From Prochilodus magdalenae (Eukaryota; Chordata; Actinopteri; Characiformes; Prochilodontidae), in the NCBI GenBank assembly GCA_024036415.1, contig JAMWET010000548.1, positions 231,001 through 295,000 on the forward strand: 64,000 nucleotides of DNA, given 5' to 3'. Shown here in pieces: positions 1-18,650 of this stretch; position 1 is the first letter of the stretch; the number at the start of each line of letters is the position of its first letter. A program made the translations under genes and the position numbers. The notes beneath the pieces are model-generated. The model did no database searches, was not told where the DNA came from, and saw only the letters and a program-made list of their open reading frames with translations.

Positions 1-63
1 AAAGAAAGTAGGTAAACATTCAAATTAAGCGTGTTTTAATGTAATTTGCTCCTTTTATTATAA

Positions 64-6838
<6,775 letters not shown>

Positions 6839-9085
6839 AATAATCAAGATGAAGGCCCAACGAGAGAGAGAGAGAAAGAAAGGAAGAGAGAAAGAGAGAG
6901 AGGACAGCGCGCAAACCTCCGTGTGCGTTTTATGTTAAAGTCTCACATGTATTCCGAGATGCCTACATGCTTTCTATTGGAATTCTCTGCTTTCTGCTCC
7001 CTGTTCAGAAGGACTGGATTGGTCGCATAACCTGCCCATCTTTCCAAAAGGGAGGACCAAGTTAATCACTGATCCTAGTGCAATATAAATATATAGAGTA
7101 TATACAGTATATATATCTATATATGCACACACTCTACAGTTAATCTGTGTAGTTCGACATAATGGATTTTTTTTTTCAGCAAAACAGAAAAAAAAAAAAA
7201 AAATCTGTCAGATATTCCTATTTTAACACCAAATGTTCTGTATCTACTTTTTACTGCCGATATATTCACAGAAGTTTTGTAACTCTTTGTACATTTTTTT
7301 TTTTTGCCCCTCACACTACAACAAGCAGTTAATGTGATTGTCAGATAAGTTGCATAAGTGAAAAGATTCCCTCCTCTTTTTCAGCAAGCTGAAAATGTGC
7401 TGTGACTGATTCAACCAAGTATCTATCCATTTCTCTTTTCTTCCAAAATGCAACACTAAAGTTTAATGTCTGGAATTATGGATGGCACCGTATCACCTTT
7501 TCTTTCCGATACCTTGTCTGCTGCCTGCCCTGAGCTTTAAAATGAGCTATTTTTAACTGAAGCACTTCACTTAGAAGTAGGCTAAACCACTCAGTCATGC
7601 AAAAACTCATTTCCATCACTGTTTCGAAACATCAGATTTTGATATGAGCCACAAATGTTGCTGAAATTCATTCTTTAATCCATACATGGGAACCTTAAGA
7701 TGCAAAACCCGCCTCGTTTAACCAAACTAAGCTGTTCTGAAATCATTGTTTTTGTGGTGTCATAAAAACCACTGTGTTTACATATCCACCTTTCAGCCTG
7801 CAGCCGTTTAACCCCGCCCATTGATGCTGAAGTTATGAGCAGTGTTTTAGCCTGGCCTGCTGTTTAAACAAGGGAAAGCCAATCAGAACAAAAGTTATGT
7901 AATCTCATATATTAACTTATATAGTCTTAAAGGCGTATAAACAAAAACCCCTACAGCTTAATTCCTGATCGCTCAGTGAAGCATCTAGACTAGATTTGAT
8001 ACATGATTGGATCGCAGTCATTCTTTTTCTGTTAGCATTAGCATTTCCTGCTGACGTCAGCCTGATGCTAATAATTGATATCGGATCTGCTGCATCTCCT
8101 CTTAATATATACACTTTTCAAAAGTTTGGAATGAATGTTTTCAATTTATGAGAATCAATTTGTTTGTAGACACAAAAGAAATATAATAAATAATTTGATA
8201 GTCAAAGGCAACGCCACAGTTTTCCAGTGATCAGTTAGTGACTCTAGGAAGCTGTAAATAAAGTCTTCAGAATGATGATTGGGGCTAAAGTGGCTGAGAA
8301 AGCAATGTCAGTGAAGTCATTAAAAAAGTTAATATTTTTAATCTTAAATTTATAATTTAATACATTTTCAATTATAGAATTATTGAAATACTGGATATAT
8401 CAAAACAAAAATACAAATGGCAAAAATGCTTGTGAGCTTATGCATTATAAGTATATAAAAATTAATAAAACAATAAATAAAATTGTTCTGATTTATAGCA
8501 GAAGTGATTCCCAACTTTTGAATGGCAGTGTGTATAAGCGGAGATGGATCCTTCCTATCTTATTACACAGTTTCTTCTGGAGCGTTTCTTTTGTATCCCG
8601 TTTATAGGGGGGTTATTTTTGGGCCGTCATTGTTGGCAAACGACTTTCAGACGTTTGTGTCTTTTGGTTCAGTGGGCTAAACTGCCTGCGAACGTTTGAA
8701 CTGGCCAAGCCTTATGTTTCTAGAATAATCCTCAGAACATTGCTCGTGTTGCATTGTGAGATTTCCACACAAGGCTTCCTTGTGAGTCCACGGCCAGTAT
8801 TCCAGAGGGAATCTCTGAACGGATTCCGTTTTCTTCCCCAAGAGAAGCTGTCCTCCGACACGTTTTGTAACTGTTTACACATGTATGTGCATGTTTTGTT
8901 TCTTTTCTTTTGGACAGTATCTTGTAATGCTGATTAAATCAGTTATTTGTAACCTGTAAATTTGTCTTGAATTATTCTTAGTGTAATTTTTTTTACTTTG
9001 ACTTTCTCTGAACGTTCTCAGGTTAACCACGACAGACCAACACTCGGTGCTTTCATTTCAAATAAAACGAGTGTGATGATGCATC
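6839..9085 (+). other. 3' UTR of the GRAMD4-like gene with poly(A) signal
   Basis: There is no coding sequence after the TAA at 6836-6838. The tract starts with a GA-rich stretch at 6859-6902. The best terminal poly(A) signal is AATAAA at 9061-9066, preceded by T-rich DNA and followed by a GTGTGATGATG stretch. The 8108-8536 element lies inside. An earlier alternative end cannot be excluded. Confidence 0.5.
8108..8536. mobile_element. Mariner-type MITE in the 3' UTR
   Basis: The left end reads TATACACTTTTCAAAAGTTT and the right end, reverse-complemented, begins TATACACACTGCCATTCAAA then AGTTGGGAAT. These are imperfect terminal inverted repeats of the common fish mariner kind with TA flanks. 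The interior is non-coding. Confidence 0.6.
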
Positions 9086-9149
9086 ACTGTCCCTTCCTTG
9101 TGATTCCTGTTTGACGAAGGAGAAACCAGCCTTTAGTTACACTCGTTGG

Positions 9150-9250
9150 CTTAAGAACAGTTGCACCCAGAAGGAATCAACCCACAGGAGCTTAGCGGGT
9201 AGGTCTGACATTGTGAGACGTGCGACTGATTCGAGTTTCACGCTCCTGTT
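9150..9250 (+). mobile_element. End fragment of a Tc1/mariner relic (family A)
   Basis: CAGTTGCACCCAGAAGGAAT and the following sequence match the left end of the relics at 12114, 50836 and others in this window. Only about 100 bp remain. DNA from 9251 to 9604 shows nothing else recognisable. Confidence 0.5.
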
Positions 9251-9604
9251 TACCCAGGAGGTCTAGATTCCATATTGCTGTCTGTTAGGGTGAAGTAACT
9301 AGCTAGGAGCAGATACTGACCTTGATGTTGGACCATCACTTGGGTCTTTTATAAACTGGTCTCAGCCGGAAATGGGTTGGCTGGAGCAACAGCTGTGAAT
9401 GCTGCTTGTTGGACTCCTCTAGAGAGAGGTTCCTCTCTCCGTGGGTCTCCTCGTCTCTCTCTCGCGCTTCTATCACCCTATAAAACCTGAACGCTATTAT
9501 GAATACGCTTCACGTCTCGGGTCATATAGCGACATGTAGGAGCGGTAAACGTGTAAATTGTGTGTATTGTGTTGCACTTTAATGACCTTTGTCAATGTGT
9601 ATTG

Positions 9605-9860
9605 TGTTGCACTTATAATGACCTTTTCTCCTCTATAGGAATGAGCACTGGGCTGGGGTTGCCAGGTAATGCTTTACTTGCTCTATGTCTGTGTATTAAT
9701 CTCTAGGTACCAGCACTGGCCCCTGTTCGGGCAGTGTCTGAGCTCATGGTGAGTTTTACGCTCTAAACTTTCTATACTAGCTGGAATATTATCCAATGGA
9801 ACACTAAGCACGGTTGTAAGTCGCTCTGGATAAGAGCGTCTGCTAAATGCCTTAAATGTC
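9605..9860 (+). mobile_element. L2-type LINE 3' fragment
   Basis: Contains GAGCACTGGGCTGGGGTTGC, a CACTGGCCCCTGTTCGGGCA block and the hallmark fish L2/SINE tail GTAAGTCGCTCTGGATAAGA followed by GCGTCTGCTAAATGCC. The first part is paralogous to 40340-40460. Just upstream, at about 9566-9630, a 35-bp block is tandemly doubled. Confidence 0.65.
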
Positions 9861-9869
9861 TTTGTTAAA

Positions 9870-10847
9870 GCCAGAGTCAGGAGATATTAATAAACCCTAG
9901 ACTGTTTGGCTCCGTGTGTCGGTGGTTCCTGGGCTCATAACACGCATGCAGCATGGGAGCAGAGCTCTGGTTGGAAGCGTACATCCTGGATGGATTAGAA
10001 CTGTGATGTACTTGAAGTGTTCACTCTGCAACAGCATTATCTGGCAAAGCACAAGTCTCCGATTGAGACTCGATGTCGGGAGACCCTTATATTAAATGGC
10101 CCATATTGGGACATCCCTCATCAAGTCATGTTATTGTGCTTACATTGCTTCAATGTAAAATTATTTAACACCGAAGTGTAATGGGTGCCTGTTAGAAGGC
10201 ATGTTGCTCTGAGGAGCCACAGTCGCTCCATCTCAGTTTGTGGAGGTGTCACGCCATCTCAAAGGACTGCCTCGGAGATCCGGCACCACCTCTGAAATAG
10301 AAAGGTACAGTGCTTCACATTACATTAAATATTGGTTTAGGACTGCCGTTAGGACTGTCTTCAAAACAAGAGATTTGGAGTTGGAGTGCAGTGATGGAGA
10401 AGTACACAAACCCTGTCGTTGAGTTCCCCAAGGTAAAACATTCATCCAGTAGAAGTTCCCCCCTTACGACCTCCACAGTATTTACCTTCAGATGTACTTA
10501 AGTATGGAGAGGAACAGGAGCATGATTTATTATGGCTCTAATGTCCTATTATCATTTCTCTCCAGTGACTCTCGTGTGTCATTAGTCTGACACTGGTGTC
10601 TATTCAAATCATCACAAGCACAGAACACTAAAGGAGAACAAGTTCCATTAGCTAGAACCAAGCTTTGTCCAACAGTTCAATACAAGCTCAAAACTAAGTG
10701 ACCGCTGTGCCCCGATTGGCGGACTCAACTCACACGTCTTTTGTTTGGACGTGTTCTGTTTTTTAATCTCACATAAAGTAAAAGGAAGGACAGATTTATC
10801 CATGATGTAGAGGAAGAAACTGAAAGATACTGGACTTTGAATGTAGT
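9870..10847. other. Intergenic DNA, nothing recognised
   Basis: No gene, RNA gene or repeat was recognised between the LINE tail and the solo LTR. Short open frames here show no domain or splice structure. Confidence 0.5.
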
Positions 10848-10851
10848 GCAG

Positions 10852-11159
10852 TGTAACGGTCACTTTAAGGCAGGTGCAGTGCGCATGTGCACGGTGGAGA
10901 GCCGGAGCGAATAATGGAGAGTGTGGAGGAAAGTGCGGGAGAGAATGTGCGTGTGGTGAACTGTACTAGGTTGTAGCCTGGGTTCTCCGACTGGTGTTAT
11001 CTGGGAACTTGTGACGAGCGAAGTCTCGGTGCTCTCATTGTTCATTAAACTGGCTCCGAAACCCCTTCACGACGTGTTCCCTGCGTGTCTCTTCATGGAA
11101 GCTAAGTATCCACCTCTCTATGAGAGCACCCACCTAACACCATACTTCCATTCGTTACA
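10852..11159. mobile_element. Solo LTR, copy 1 (308 bp, 4-bp TSD)
   Basis: Starts TGTAACGGTCACTTTAAGG and ends CCATTCGTTACA, so it has the TG...CA ends of an LTR. It is flanked by direct GCAG at 10848-10851 and 11160-11163. A second copy of exactly the same length, about 93-95% identical by eye, lies at 53785-54092 with a different 4-bp duplication. No internal retroelement genes remain on either side. The family is not assigned; a Ty3/gypsy element is likely. Confidence 0.85.
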
Positions 11160-11163
11160 GCAG

Positions 11164-12113
11164 TTAGAGTAAGGAGACTGCCAGGATGGAAACAGATACA
11201 CCAACACAGTAACCAGTTACATTTACCACACATTTCTTACTACAATGATTTCACTGACTTCATGACTTATTTATGAACTTGAATGTCATGAATTATACGC
11301 TACCTGTCAGGTTTAGACACACTCATCTAAATGGATGTTGTGGGTTACCTTAAAGACTCTACAGACTTGTAACTCCCACTGATGAGAGTCTGAAACACTA
11401 CTTATCCTGATATACCACATATACTCTTGATGTAGCACAGCATTATATTTCTGCCTCTAAAATATATTTAGTTACGCAAACACTTCCTAAATATTCAATA
11501 CAGAGAACTAGAGCTTTTACAAACACACACACATATATACATATATATATATATATATCTGCACAGTGTAAAAGCTCCATTTCTCCTTTCAGTGTATTGA
11601 ATATTCATGATGGACAGACCAATAGAATCACTCCAAACCTGCTTAGAAGTAAACCTTGTTCTATCAGCCTCCACTGCAGGTTAAGAACGCTGTTCCTGTA
11701 AAAGTCAATTTAGTTTTTTTATGGTGGACTGTATAATTCAATGAGTGATATCTTATAGTCTAAACGTTTGACGGGTGCTGTACCTACTGGACTCTGTTTA
11801 TGATGTTTGTATTAAAACCAGTTTACAGCGGATAAAAAAGTAAATGAAGTCAAAACAACTAAACTGACATATACACGAAAATAAGATGAACAAGGTAAAA
11901 AAGGCCTTTGTGTAAAAATATCAAAAAACACGTGGAGCTGTAATACCGCAGCGGTCCACCAGGGAGCAGCAGCACACTTCAGAAAACCCCCAGTCTAGCT
12001 CATGCTCAGATCTTCAGCATTATAACAGCCCAGTCATACCAATACGACAAACAGACATGTACAGGTGTCACCAGTTTTCATGTGTTGATGGAACTGTTCG
12101 AGTAGCTGCACAA
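11164..12113. other. Intergenic AT-rich DNA
   Basis: Contains an (AC/AT)n microsatellite at about 11523-11561. Nothing else was recognised. Confidence 0.5.
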
Positions 12114-12640
12114 ATAACTGCACCCAGAAGGAATCAACTGACAGGAGTGAAACTTGGTGGATGAGTTTGACTTTGTGAGACATGCTAATGATTGAAGGTT
12201 CACGCTCAGCCGCGTATATGACGTAAGCAAGGACGGGCCGTATCGCTGTACCTGACTGTAAGTCCCTCCATGAGTGGTCCATGACTATTGGCAGACGCAG
12301 CACAACGCAGGACTACATGCATGCAGATTGTTATGATGACAGCTCTCAACACCACATCAGCATCGCCCAAGACTGCAGTGGTGTTGCACCAGACTGTCAG
12401 GTAGTGACTCAGAATGGCACAGGGCCATCTTCAGTGACGAGTCCTGCGTTTGTCTTGGTGGTGGCACTGTGCTCAGCTCAGATGAACAGTTTATTGTCAC
12501 ATGTCACACGTCTAGAAGGCCTGGTGTCACTCCACCTCCACCCCTACCGCACAATCTGCAGGAACTGTGTGTGAAGCTGCATGGGATGGATTATCCCAGG
12601 ACACAGCACTGCAATCCCACACTTCCTGGGTGCAGCTATT
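12114..12640 (+). mobile_element. Tc1/mariner relic, family A, with transposase remnant
   Basis: Inverted ends: AACTGCACCCAGAAGGAATC on the left and CTTCCTGGGTGCAGCTATT on the right. In between, a + strand frame gives SEWHRAIFSDESCVCLGG, matching the W..(V/I)FSDES block around the second catalytic Asp of Tc1 transposases. The rest is deleted and frameshifted. A further fragment of the same family lies at about 12990-13110. Confidence 0.65.
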
Positions 12641-13323
12641 TTGATGAGTTTATGAGTGTATAATGTGTTGTGGTGGGAATGCTTTTGCTCCTGAAGCCCT
12701 GCCATAGTTTCAGTCATGATTTGAGTTGCTCCAAAAACAAAAAAAGCATGTAAAAAATGCATCATTTGATTGATGTTTTCTTTTTTATTGAAAAAAATAT
12801 ACTTAACAATAATTAAGCATGCTGAGCCACTAGGGGGCACCCGTGAGCAGTTATGAGACAGCTGCTGTAATTGTTTCACAATGGGAATCTGACTGGAGGC
12901 ACAGTGGGAATCTTGAACTAACACTGTGTCCTAACAGCAAGCAAGCACTCAGATGTAGCATCGCATCACATTACAAACACCATCACAAACACATCACACC
13001 ACGTCAGCGTAGCCGAAGACTGCAAGGGTGCCGAGCCAGAGTACTGTAGGGGTCATCTTTAGTGATGGGTTGTCTTGGTGGAGACGATTGACAAATCCAT
13101 GTGTGAATCATGTAAAATGATTTACTGTAGAGAAACTGGTGGTGATGGGAAGCAGACGCTGATGTCAACACTGCAAATGTAACTCTTTTATACATGCCAG
13201 AGGTGAAACAGTATTAAATTTAATATAAAAAATGAATAATAAAAATATTCCTTTATGCTCTATTTGGCTATACAGCGTCCTGCACCTACGTCCTGCCATG
13301 AATGGATTTTTAATATATGTAAA

Positions 13324-14008
13324 CACTATATTACCAAAAGTATTGACTCGTCTGCCTTCACACACATATGAGCCTGAGTGATATTTACATTTACAGCATT
13401 TAGCTGACGCTCTTACCCAGAGCAGAGGCCAATGTAGTGTTAGGAGTCTTGCCCAAGGACTCTTACTGGTGTAGCACAGCATAGTCACCCAGACTGGGAT
13501 TCAAACCCCGGTCTCCCGCATGTGGTGGTGGCTCCCTGGCTCGCAGTCTCTGCTCTAATTCATCCCAAAGGCGTTCTACTCTGTGATGTAAGACTTGGAT
13601 GCAGCTGCTCCGCCACTGAAACCCATTCCAGAAGCTCTCTACGCACTGTTCCTGAGCTAATCTGAAGGCCACATGAAGTTTGGAGGTCTGTAGTGATTGA
13701 CTCTGCAGAACACACTATGCGCCTCAGCATCCGTCCTTTACGTGGCCTACCACTTCATGGCTGAGCTGCTGTTGTTCCCAATCGCTTCCACTGTGTTATC
13801 CAATTGGCAAATTTCACGACTGGACTTATCACGATACCACACTGGAATTCACTGAGCTCCTGAGAGCGACCCATTCTCTCACTACTGTCTGTAGTAGCAG
13901 TCTGCATGCCTAGGTTCTTGGTTTTATACACCTGTGGCCATGGAAGTGATTGAAACATCTCAATTCAATGATTTGGCTGGTCGAGTGAATACTTTTGGCA
14001 ATATAGTG
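13324..14008. mobile_element. Mariner-type element with a nested SINE
   Basis: Terminal inverted repeats CACTATATTACCAAAAGTAT (left) and, reverse-complemented from the right, CACTATATTGCCAAAAGTAT, continuing about 8 more matching bases. The interior is non-coding with the common ATTCATCCCAAAGGCGTTCT block. A SINE occupies 13383-13540. Confidence 0.7.
13383..13540 (-). repeat. tRNA-derived SINE (family S), nested
   Basis: Reverse complement of the SINE at 51254-51470. It reads from the GCATTTAGCTGACGCTCTTA tail back to a B-box region GGGATTCAAACCCC (opposite strand). It sits inside the mariner-type element, so it is younger than that element. Confidence 0.65.
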
Positions 14009-14113
14009 TATATACATAAATATACATATACATAACAATACATCAGACAGCGTATTCGTATTAATCTCCAGCTCATGTATGATGTTCTGTTTCAGCTTTA
14101 AGAGGCATGAAAC

Positions 14114-14649
14114 TACAGGGGTTGGACAATGAAACTGAAACACCTGGTTTTAGACCACAATCATTTATTAGTATGGTGTAGGGCCTCCTTTTGCGGCCAA
14201 TACAGCGTCAGTTCGTCTTGGGAATGACGTATACAAGTCCTGCACAGTGGTCAGAGGGATTTTAAGCCATTCTTCTTGCAGGATAGTGGCCAGGTCACTA
14301 CGTGATGCTGGTGGAGGTTCGTCCTTCTTGGTGGTATGCTGACATTACCCTGGATACCGTGGCTCTTGATACATCACGAAGACTTGCTGTCTTGGTCACA
14401 GATGCGCCAGCAAGACAGGCACCAACAATCTGTCCTCTTTTGAACTCTGGTATGTCACCCATAATGTTGTGTGCATTGCAGTATTTTGAGCAGAACTGTG
14501 CTCTTACCTGCTAACTGAACCTTCACACTCTGCTCTTACTGGTGCAATGTGCAATTAATGAAGATTGGCCACCAGGCTGGTCCAATTTAGCCATGAGACC
14601 TCCCACACTAAAATGACAGGTGTTTCAGGTTCATTGTCCAACCCCTGTA
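14114..14649 (-). mobile_element. Tc1-like element, family B, copy 1
   Basis: Ends TACAGGGGTTGGACAATGAA and its inverse at 14630-14649, flanked by TA. The minus strand encodes a remnant of the N-terminal paired-like helix-turn-helix of a Tc1 transposase: MGDIPEFKRGQIVGACLAGA then SVTKTASLRDVSRATVSRVM. The catalytic part is missing, so this is a deletion derivative. Other copies are at 30004, 42132 and 59695. Confidence 0.8.
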
Positions 14650-14849
14650 TTTAGACGTCTCATCGGCACCACTGTGAACAGTGCCTTGTCTGGGTAAGAT
14701 TAGGCAGAAAGTGATCTTATCCACTGAATAGTTCAGATATTCTGAAATAAAAAAGTGGAATTAAAACCTGCTTCTGTTCTGAAGAAGTGTCCAGTGGAAG
14801 AAACTCCTCCTCGCTTCAACACAGCTGCGTTTTACGCTGGATCAGTCAT

Positions 14850-15205
14850 TTCCCAGCTAGAAATGATTTGTTCCAAAACCGTTCTGAGAATATGCAAGGC
14901 AATGTTCCATGAATGTTTTCAGCAGGAACTTTTTTCTAGCTTGTAGAACGTTCTCCAATTACAATCTGTCATCCCAGGTCTCAGCAACATCCATAAACCA
15001 TCTACTGAATCTTGTACTGAGAATGTTCCTCTGTTGTGATCCTGTACCATAACCTGTGGCCCTGCTAGCGTCCTCCAAACTTCCCCTCAACGTTGCAGTT
15101 AAGGTATTCAGTCTTATCTGAACATTCTAAACATTCCCTTTAGAACTTTATTAGAACCTGTAGGTAACGTTACCCGAAGCTCTGGGAACGTTCCCGGGTA
15201 GCTGG
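14850..15205. repeat. Probable interspersed repeat with GGGAACGTTCCC motifs
   Basis: Begins near CCCAGCTAGAAATG and ends GGGAACGTTCCCGGGTAGCTGGG, an inverted CCCAGCTA end. The interior has repeated GAACGTTC/GAACATTC words. It directly abuts the left edge of the light-chain unit and is not present in front of units 2 and 3. Confidence 0.4.
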
Positions 15206-15268
15206 GTTACTGATTCAGTACTGAAAGCAGGATTCTATAAACAGGCTCTCAGAGTCCCGAGAGATCAG

Positions 15269-15362
15269 ATTTGCATAGTTTCTGTTCCTGTATGTCTTCA
15301 TGCATCTGGACTGGTCATGCTTGACCTTCCCTCTCACCTCCTGTGTGCTCTCTCTTTATAAG
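15269..15362 (+). promoter_or_regulatory. Light-chain V promoter, unit 1
   Basis: Perfect octamer ATTTGCAT at 15269-15276 (binding site of OCT1/OCT2-type POU factors) and TATA box TTTATAAG at 15355-15362, 86 bp apart start to start. The V leader ATG follows at 15436 with no upstream ATG in between. Units 2 and 3 keep the same motifs and spacing. Confidence 0.85.
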
Positions 15363-15435
15363 AGCTGTGTGTGAGGGCAGGTTCTGTCTGAAGGTGCATT
15401 AAAGATTGACCTGTGATCTGTTAGACTAGATCATC

Positions 15436-15887
15436 ATGATCCTCAACGCTGCCTCTCTCGCTCTCCTCCTCCTGGTTAGTCTTTCTGGTAAGACCATCCA
15501 GCTTCTTAGATAACCACTTAACCATCTAACGTCTGATAAACATCTCAGTCTGTTTCTGAACTCTCAGAACTCTCCTGTTTCTCCTCTTCCTACAGGTGTG
15601 GAGTCTCTCGTGCTCACCCAGGAGAAGGCGATGTCTGTAAAACTGACTGAGAGCATTAAGATCTCCTGCAGAACAGATGCTTCTAGAGACTGGATATTAA
15701 CATGGTACCAGCAGAAACCTGGGGAACCTCCAAAGTTCTTGCTTGCTGACAGCACGAGGGCAAGTGGTCTGCCGAGTCGATTCACCTACAGCGGATCTGG
15801 ATCCCAAGAATACCTGCATATTAACGGAGTCCAGGCTGAAGATGGGGCCGTTTATTACTGTGCTTGTCATAACTGTGGAAGCTCTTC
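15436..15887 (+). CDS. Immunoglobulin light-chain V segment, unit 1 (leader + V)
   Basis: Leader exon 15436-15487 encodes MILNAASLALLLLVSLS, a hydrophobic signal peptide, with a GTAAG donor. The V exon starts at 15596 after CTTCCTACAG and restores a Gly codon. V has the Ig-fold marks: first Cys in ISCR, WYQQKPGEPPKFLL in framework 2, GLPSRFTYSGSGS, then GVQAEDGAVYYC with the second Cys. CDR3 germline residues are ACHNCGSS, giving two extra cysteines. The reading frame is open, but the heptamer that follows is CACACTA rather than CACAGTG, so its rearrangement may be poor. The isotype (sigma or lambda class) is not settled. Confidence 0.9.
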
Positions 15888-15926
15888 CACACTACCACGA
15901 TTCAATTAGCCCATCATACAAAAACC
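15888..15926 (+). other. V recombination signal, 23-bp spacer, damaged heptamer (unit 1)
   Basis: Heptamer position CACACTA (15888-15894), 23-bp spacer, nonamer ACAAAAACC (15918-15926). The CAC needed for cleavage is kept, but two of the remaining four heptamer bases differ from CACAGTG. Confidence 0.85.
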
Positions 15927-16137
15927 CCACCATCCCCTAAAGCAGATTAAACCTACCCCAGACTCTCTCAGCTCCACCCAGTGACCCCCTCTCAGGCCAG
16001 AGTGAGACAGGTCATGAGTTCTAGACTGGCTCCTGACCCAGCTGTGGTCATTATGTCCTGTTTGGACTGGTCTGAATTCTGCACACGTGGTCACTGAAGT
16101 GTTCAGTCTGAGCAGAAGCAGTGTGTTACAGCTCTGA

Positions 16138-16165
16138 GGTTTTTGTACTGAGCTCTAACACTGTG
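16138..16165 (+). other. J recombination signal, 12-bp spacer (unit 1)
   Basis: Nonamer GGTTTTTGT (16138-16146), 12-bp spacer, perfect heptamer CACTGTG (16159-16165). It pairs with the 23-bp V signal under the 12/23 rule. Confidence 0.9.
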
Positions 16166-16207
16166 ATACCGTGCAAGTTTTCGGTGGAGGCACTGAAGTA
16201 TCTGTTG
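16166..16207 (+). CDS. Immunoglobulin light-chain J segment, unit 1
   Basis: Encodes TVQVFGGGTEVSV plus a G for the split codon, and ends at a GTAGGT donor. It has the canonical FGxG motif. The intron to C1 runs 16208-17664. Confidence 0.9.
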
Positions 16208-17414
16208 GTAGGTGAAAACTTCTTCTCTGCAAACACCGCAGAACTTTTAATTCTGAGATTAAATTAACTGAAGTTAACTAAAATAACAGTTATGGTACTT
16301 TTCTAGTACAATGCAAAATGCCTCCCCCCCGAAAAGTGCCAAAGTGATTAAAATTAATAGTATATTTCTGTATATTTAGTATTTTTCTGAGGAAAGCCAT
16401 CTGTATAACCCTCATGTATTTAGAATTGGGTCCTCATAATCCAGACTATAGTAGTTGTTTACTTTTAGTTTCTAATTTCATTTCAGGGTTTAATGTCTTT
16501 TCTGTTGGTTCAGCTCCAGAGTTGCTTTAATGTTGCTCACATCTATCATAATTTCCATTAGCAAGCTTTATTAGAATAACAGAATAACAGTTCATGCTAA
16601 TGATTAATAGACTAATATCATTCAGAATTCACAGTTCCTCATAGTCCTTAAATTCTTTGTAAGAAGTTGTAATAATTAATCTGCATCCAGAACAATGAAC
16701 AGAGCTGTTTACATTTATAATAAGGCAGACATCCAGAATGCCTCGCAAACATCATGTCAATAGAGAACAGACAGAATTTGTAACTATAAATAGAAACAAA
16801 TAGATGATATAGTATATCATTCAGAATGTATTAACTTATTAAAACTGGAAACATCTCGAACATCTCGTTCCCTCTGGTACCTGGCTTATAATATTTCATT
16901 CTACTGAATCAAATAACTGCAGTGATTAATATGACGAGTATTGCTGACTTTGCTGTCCACATAGCAGCTGTTTGAGAGAAGACATTCTTTACTTTCAGTG
17001 TAAGTTAATGTGAAGCCATCGTGTGCTCAGCATTGTTATTGGTAATATTTACTGATGGTCTTCTTCATCAGTAAATATTAACACAATGTAAAGAACAGCG
17101 GCTGAGCACAAATAATAGGAAACATGGCTGAAAGTTTGAACACACAAGTTTATCCAGCCATGACATACTCATTTTCTCATTTCCAAGGTACTCATTTTTC
17201 ATTTTCCACATGCTCTAGTGCACATGTTCTATTCATTAACAATGCTAAGTATATATGCTAAGTATACAATATAAAATGTGCAATACATTTAATACAATTC
17301 TATCAATTTTTTACGACACATTAAATTTGGCAAATGGACATTAATTATTTGTCAAATTGCGTCTATATGTGTTCTCTGTAGAGGACATATTTAGATAATC
17401 AACTATATATTAAT

Positions 17415-17497
<83 letters not shown>

Positions 17498-17664
17498 TTT
17501 TGTAGCTGAGATTAATTCAAATGCAACGTAGCAATAACAGATTATAGGCCAGATGGGATCATACTCTGTAGATCGTTGTTATTCCGTGGAGGAGGCATAA
17601 AAATGTTATTGACTGTTGTTCTGGTACAGCTGATGGACTTTACCTTCTCTATTTTTCTCTCTAG
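16208..17664 (+). other. J-C intron, unit 1
   Basis: 1457 bp of AT-rich intron, shorter than in units 2 and 3 (about 1.8 kb) and alignable to them only in parts. It carries a long pure (AT)n run at about 17419-17492. No further J segment was seen. Confidence 0.75.
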
Positions 17665-17990
17665 CTTCTCCAACACCTCCCTCTCTGCTCCTCCTGGCCC
17701 CCTCACAGTCTACCTCCTCTGGCTCTGAAGTCAGTGTGGTCTGTACAGCTCGGGGTTTCCGTCCTGACGGTGCCGTCCTGACCTGGGAAGAGGACAGCAC
17801 CACCATGGCAGGCTCTGAGGTCCACCCTGGTCCATCCCAGCGCCAGGCCGATGGCACCTTCATCCAGAGCAGCATCCTGAAACTCCGCCCAGAACGCTGG
17901 AGCTCTGGACACACCTACACCTGTCACCTGACTCACCCCGCCCTGACCAGTCCACTGAGAGAGAGTGTCAGTGCGGGACAGTGCAGCTAG
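17665..17990 (+). CDS. Immunoglobulin light-chain constant exon, unit 1
   Basis: Acceptor TTTCTCTCTAG, then an exon opening in phase 1 to match the J donor. It encodes ASPTPPSLLLLAPSQSTSSG, then SEVSVVCTARGFRPDGAVLT with the core Trp just after, then SSILKLRPERWSSGHTYTCH with the second domain Cys, and ends ESVSAGQCS*. The penultimate Cys is the expected heavy-chain disulfide partner. About 109 residues, normal for a C1-set light-chain domain. It lacks the usual mammalian kappa and lambda signatures, and I cannot decide between teleost sigma and lambda. Confidence 0.93.
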
Positions 17991-18024
17991 AGAGACCCAT
18001 CATCGGCACAGACACAGTAACTGT

Positions 18025-18030
18025 AATAAA
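18025..18030 (+). terminator. Poly(A) signal, light-chain unit 1
   Basis: AATAAA 35 bp after the C1 stop, followed by GT-rich GGAGTGTGTTC. The same signal follows C2 (23092-23097) and C3 (28592-28597). A second AATAAA lies about 140 bp further on. Confidence 0.8.
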
Positions 18031-18229
18031 GGAGTGTGTTCAGTATCAGGGTCTGTCTGCTTCATCTCTCCGTCTTCTCTAGTCTGAGGTTCATGTTCAT
18101 GGTGTCCTGTAGAGGCAGTGTTTCACCTGGAACAGCTTTCTGTACTTGTGTTGCTCATTTCATAATTGTTCAATAAAAGAATCATCAGTGATGAGATGAT
18201 CTGTGACGTTCCTGTAAACATGCATATCA

Positions 18230-18650
18230 ACTTCAGTTCATAACTGCAAACATATTCATCAGCAGTTGGTGGAGATGTAAACAGGACAATGTAAACAATT
18301 TAAAACTAGTAAGAAATAAAATATATAAACATAGATAAATTAAAGTATGCTGCCAGCTCAAAAGTGCACACATACAGATTATATAATCTCCATAGGAAAG
18401 CACTGGATGCTCTGGAAGCCTATGGTAACCATGTCCGATGCCAGGCATTGGCTAGAGGGATACAGAGTCCCACAGTACTGAGCTGAGGGGCTGTGGAACT
18501 GCGTTCTCAGTGGTGGAGCTCCATCCAATGGGATAAGTTTCAGTGGTGCTTGTGATCCAGAAATGGTCATTCAACTTCAGTACCTGACCTCACTAATGCT
18601 TTTCTGGCTAAACGCAAACATACTCTCACAGCAATGGTCCAACAATTTTC
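18230..18650. repeat. Interspersed repeat in the unit 1-2 spacer
   Basis: Contains ATTGGCTAGAGGGATACAG, CCATCCAATGGGATAAGTTT and GATCCAGAAATGGTCATTCA, a block I recognise as a dispersed fish repeat. The same stretch recurs at 23290-23800, so it moved with the tandem duplication. Confidence 0.5.

Noticed and set aside
15906..16094. Open frames between V and J in unit 1 (and equivalents in units 2 and 3)
   Set aside because: They lie in the DNA removed by V-J joining and show no domain.
17606..17914. Minus-strand open frame over the C1 exon (also at 22529 and 28056)
   Set aside because: It is the antisense shadow of the real constant exon and repeats in all three units for that reason only.
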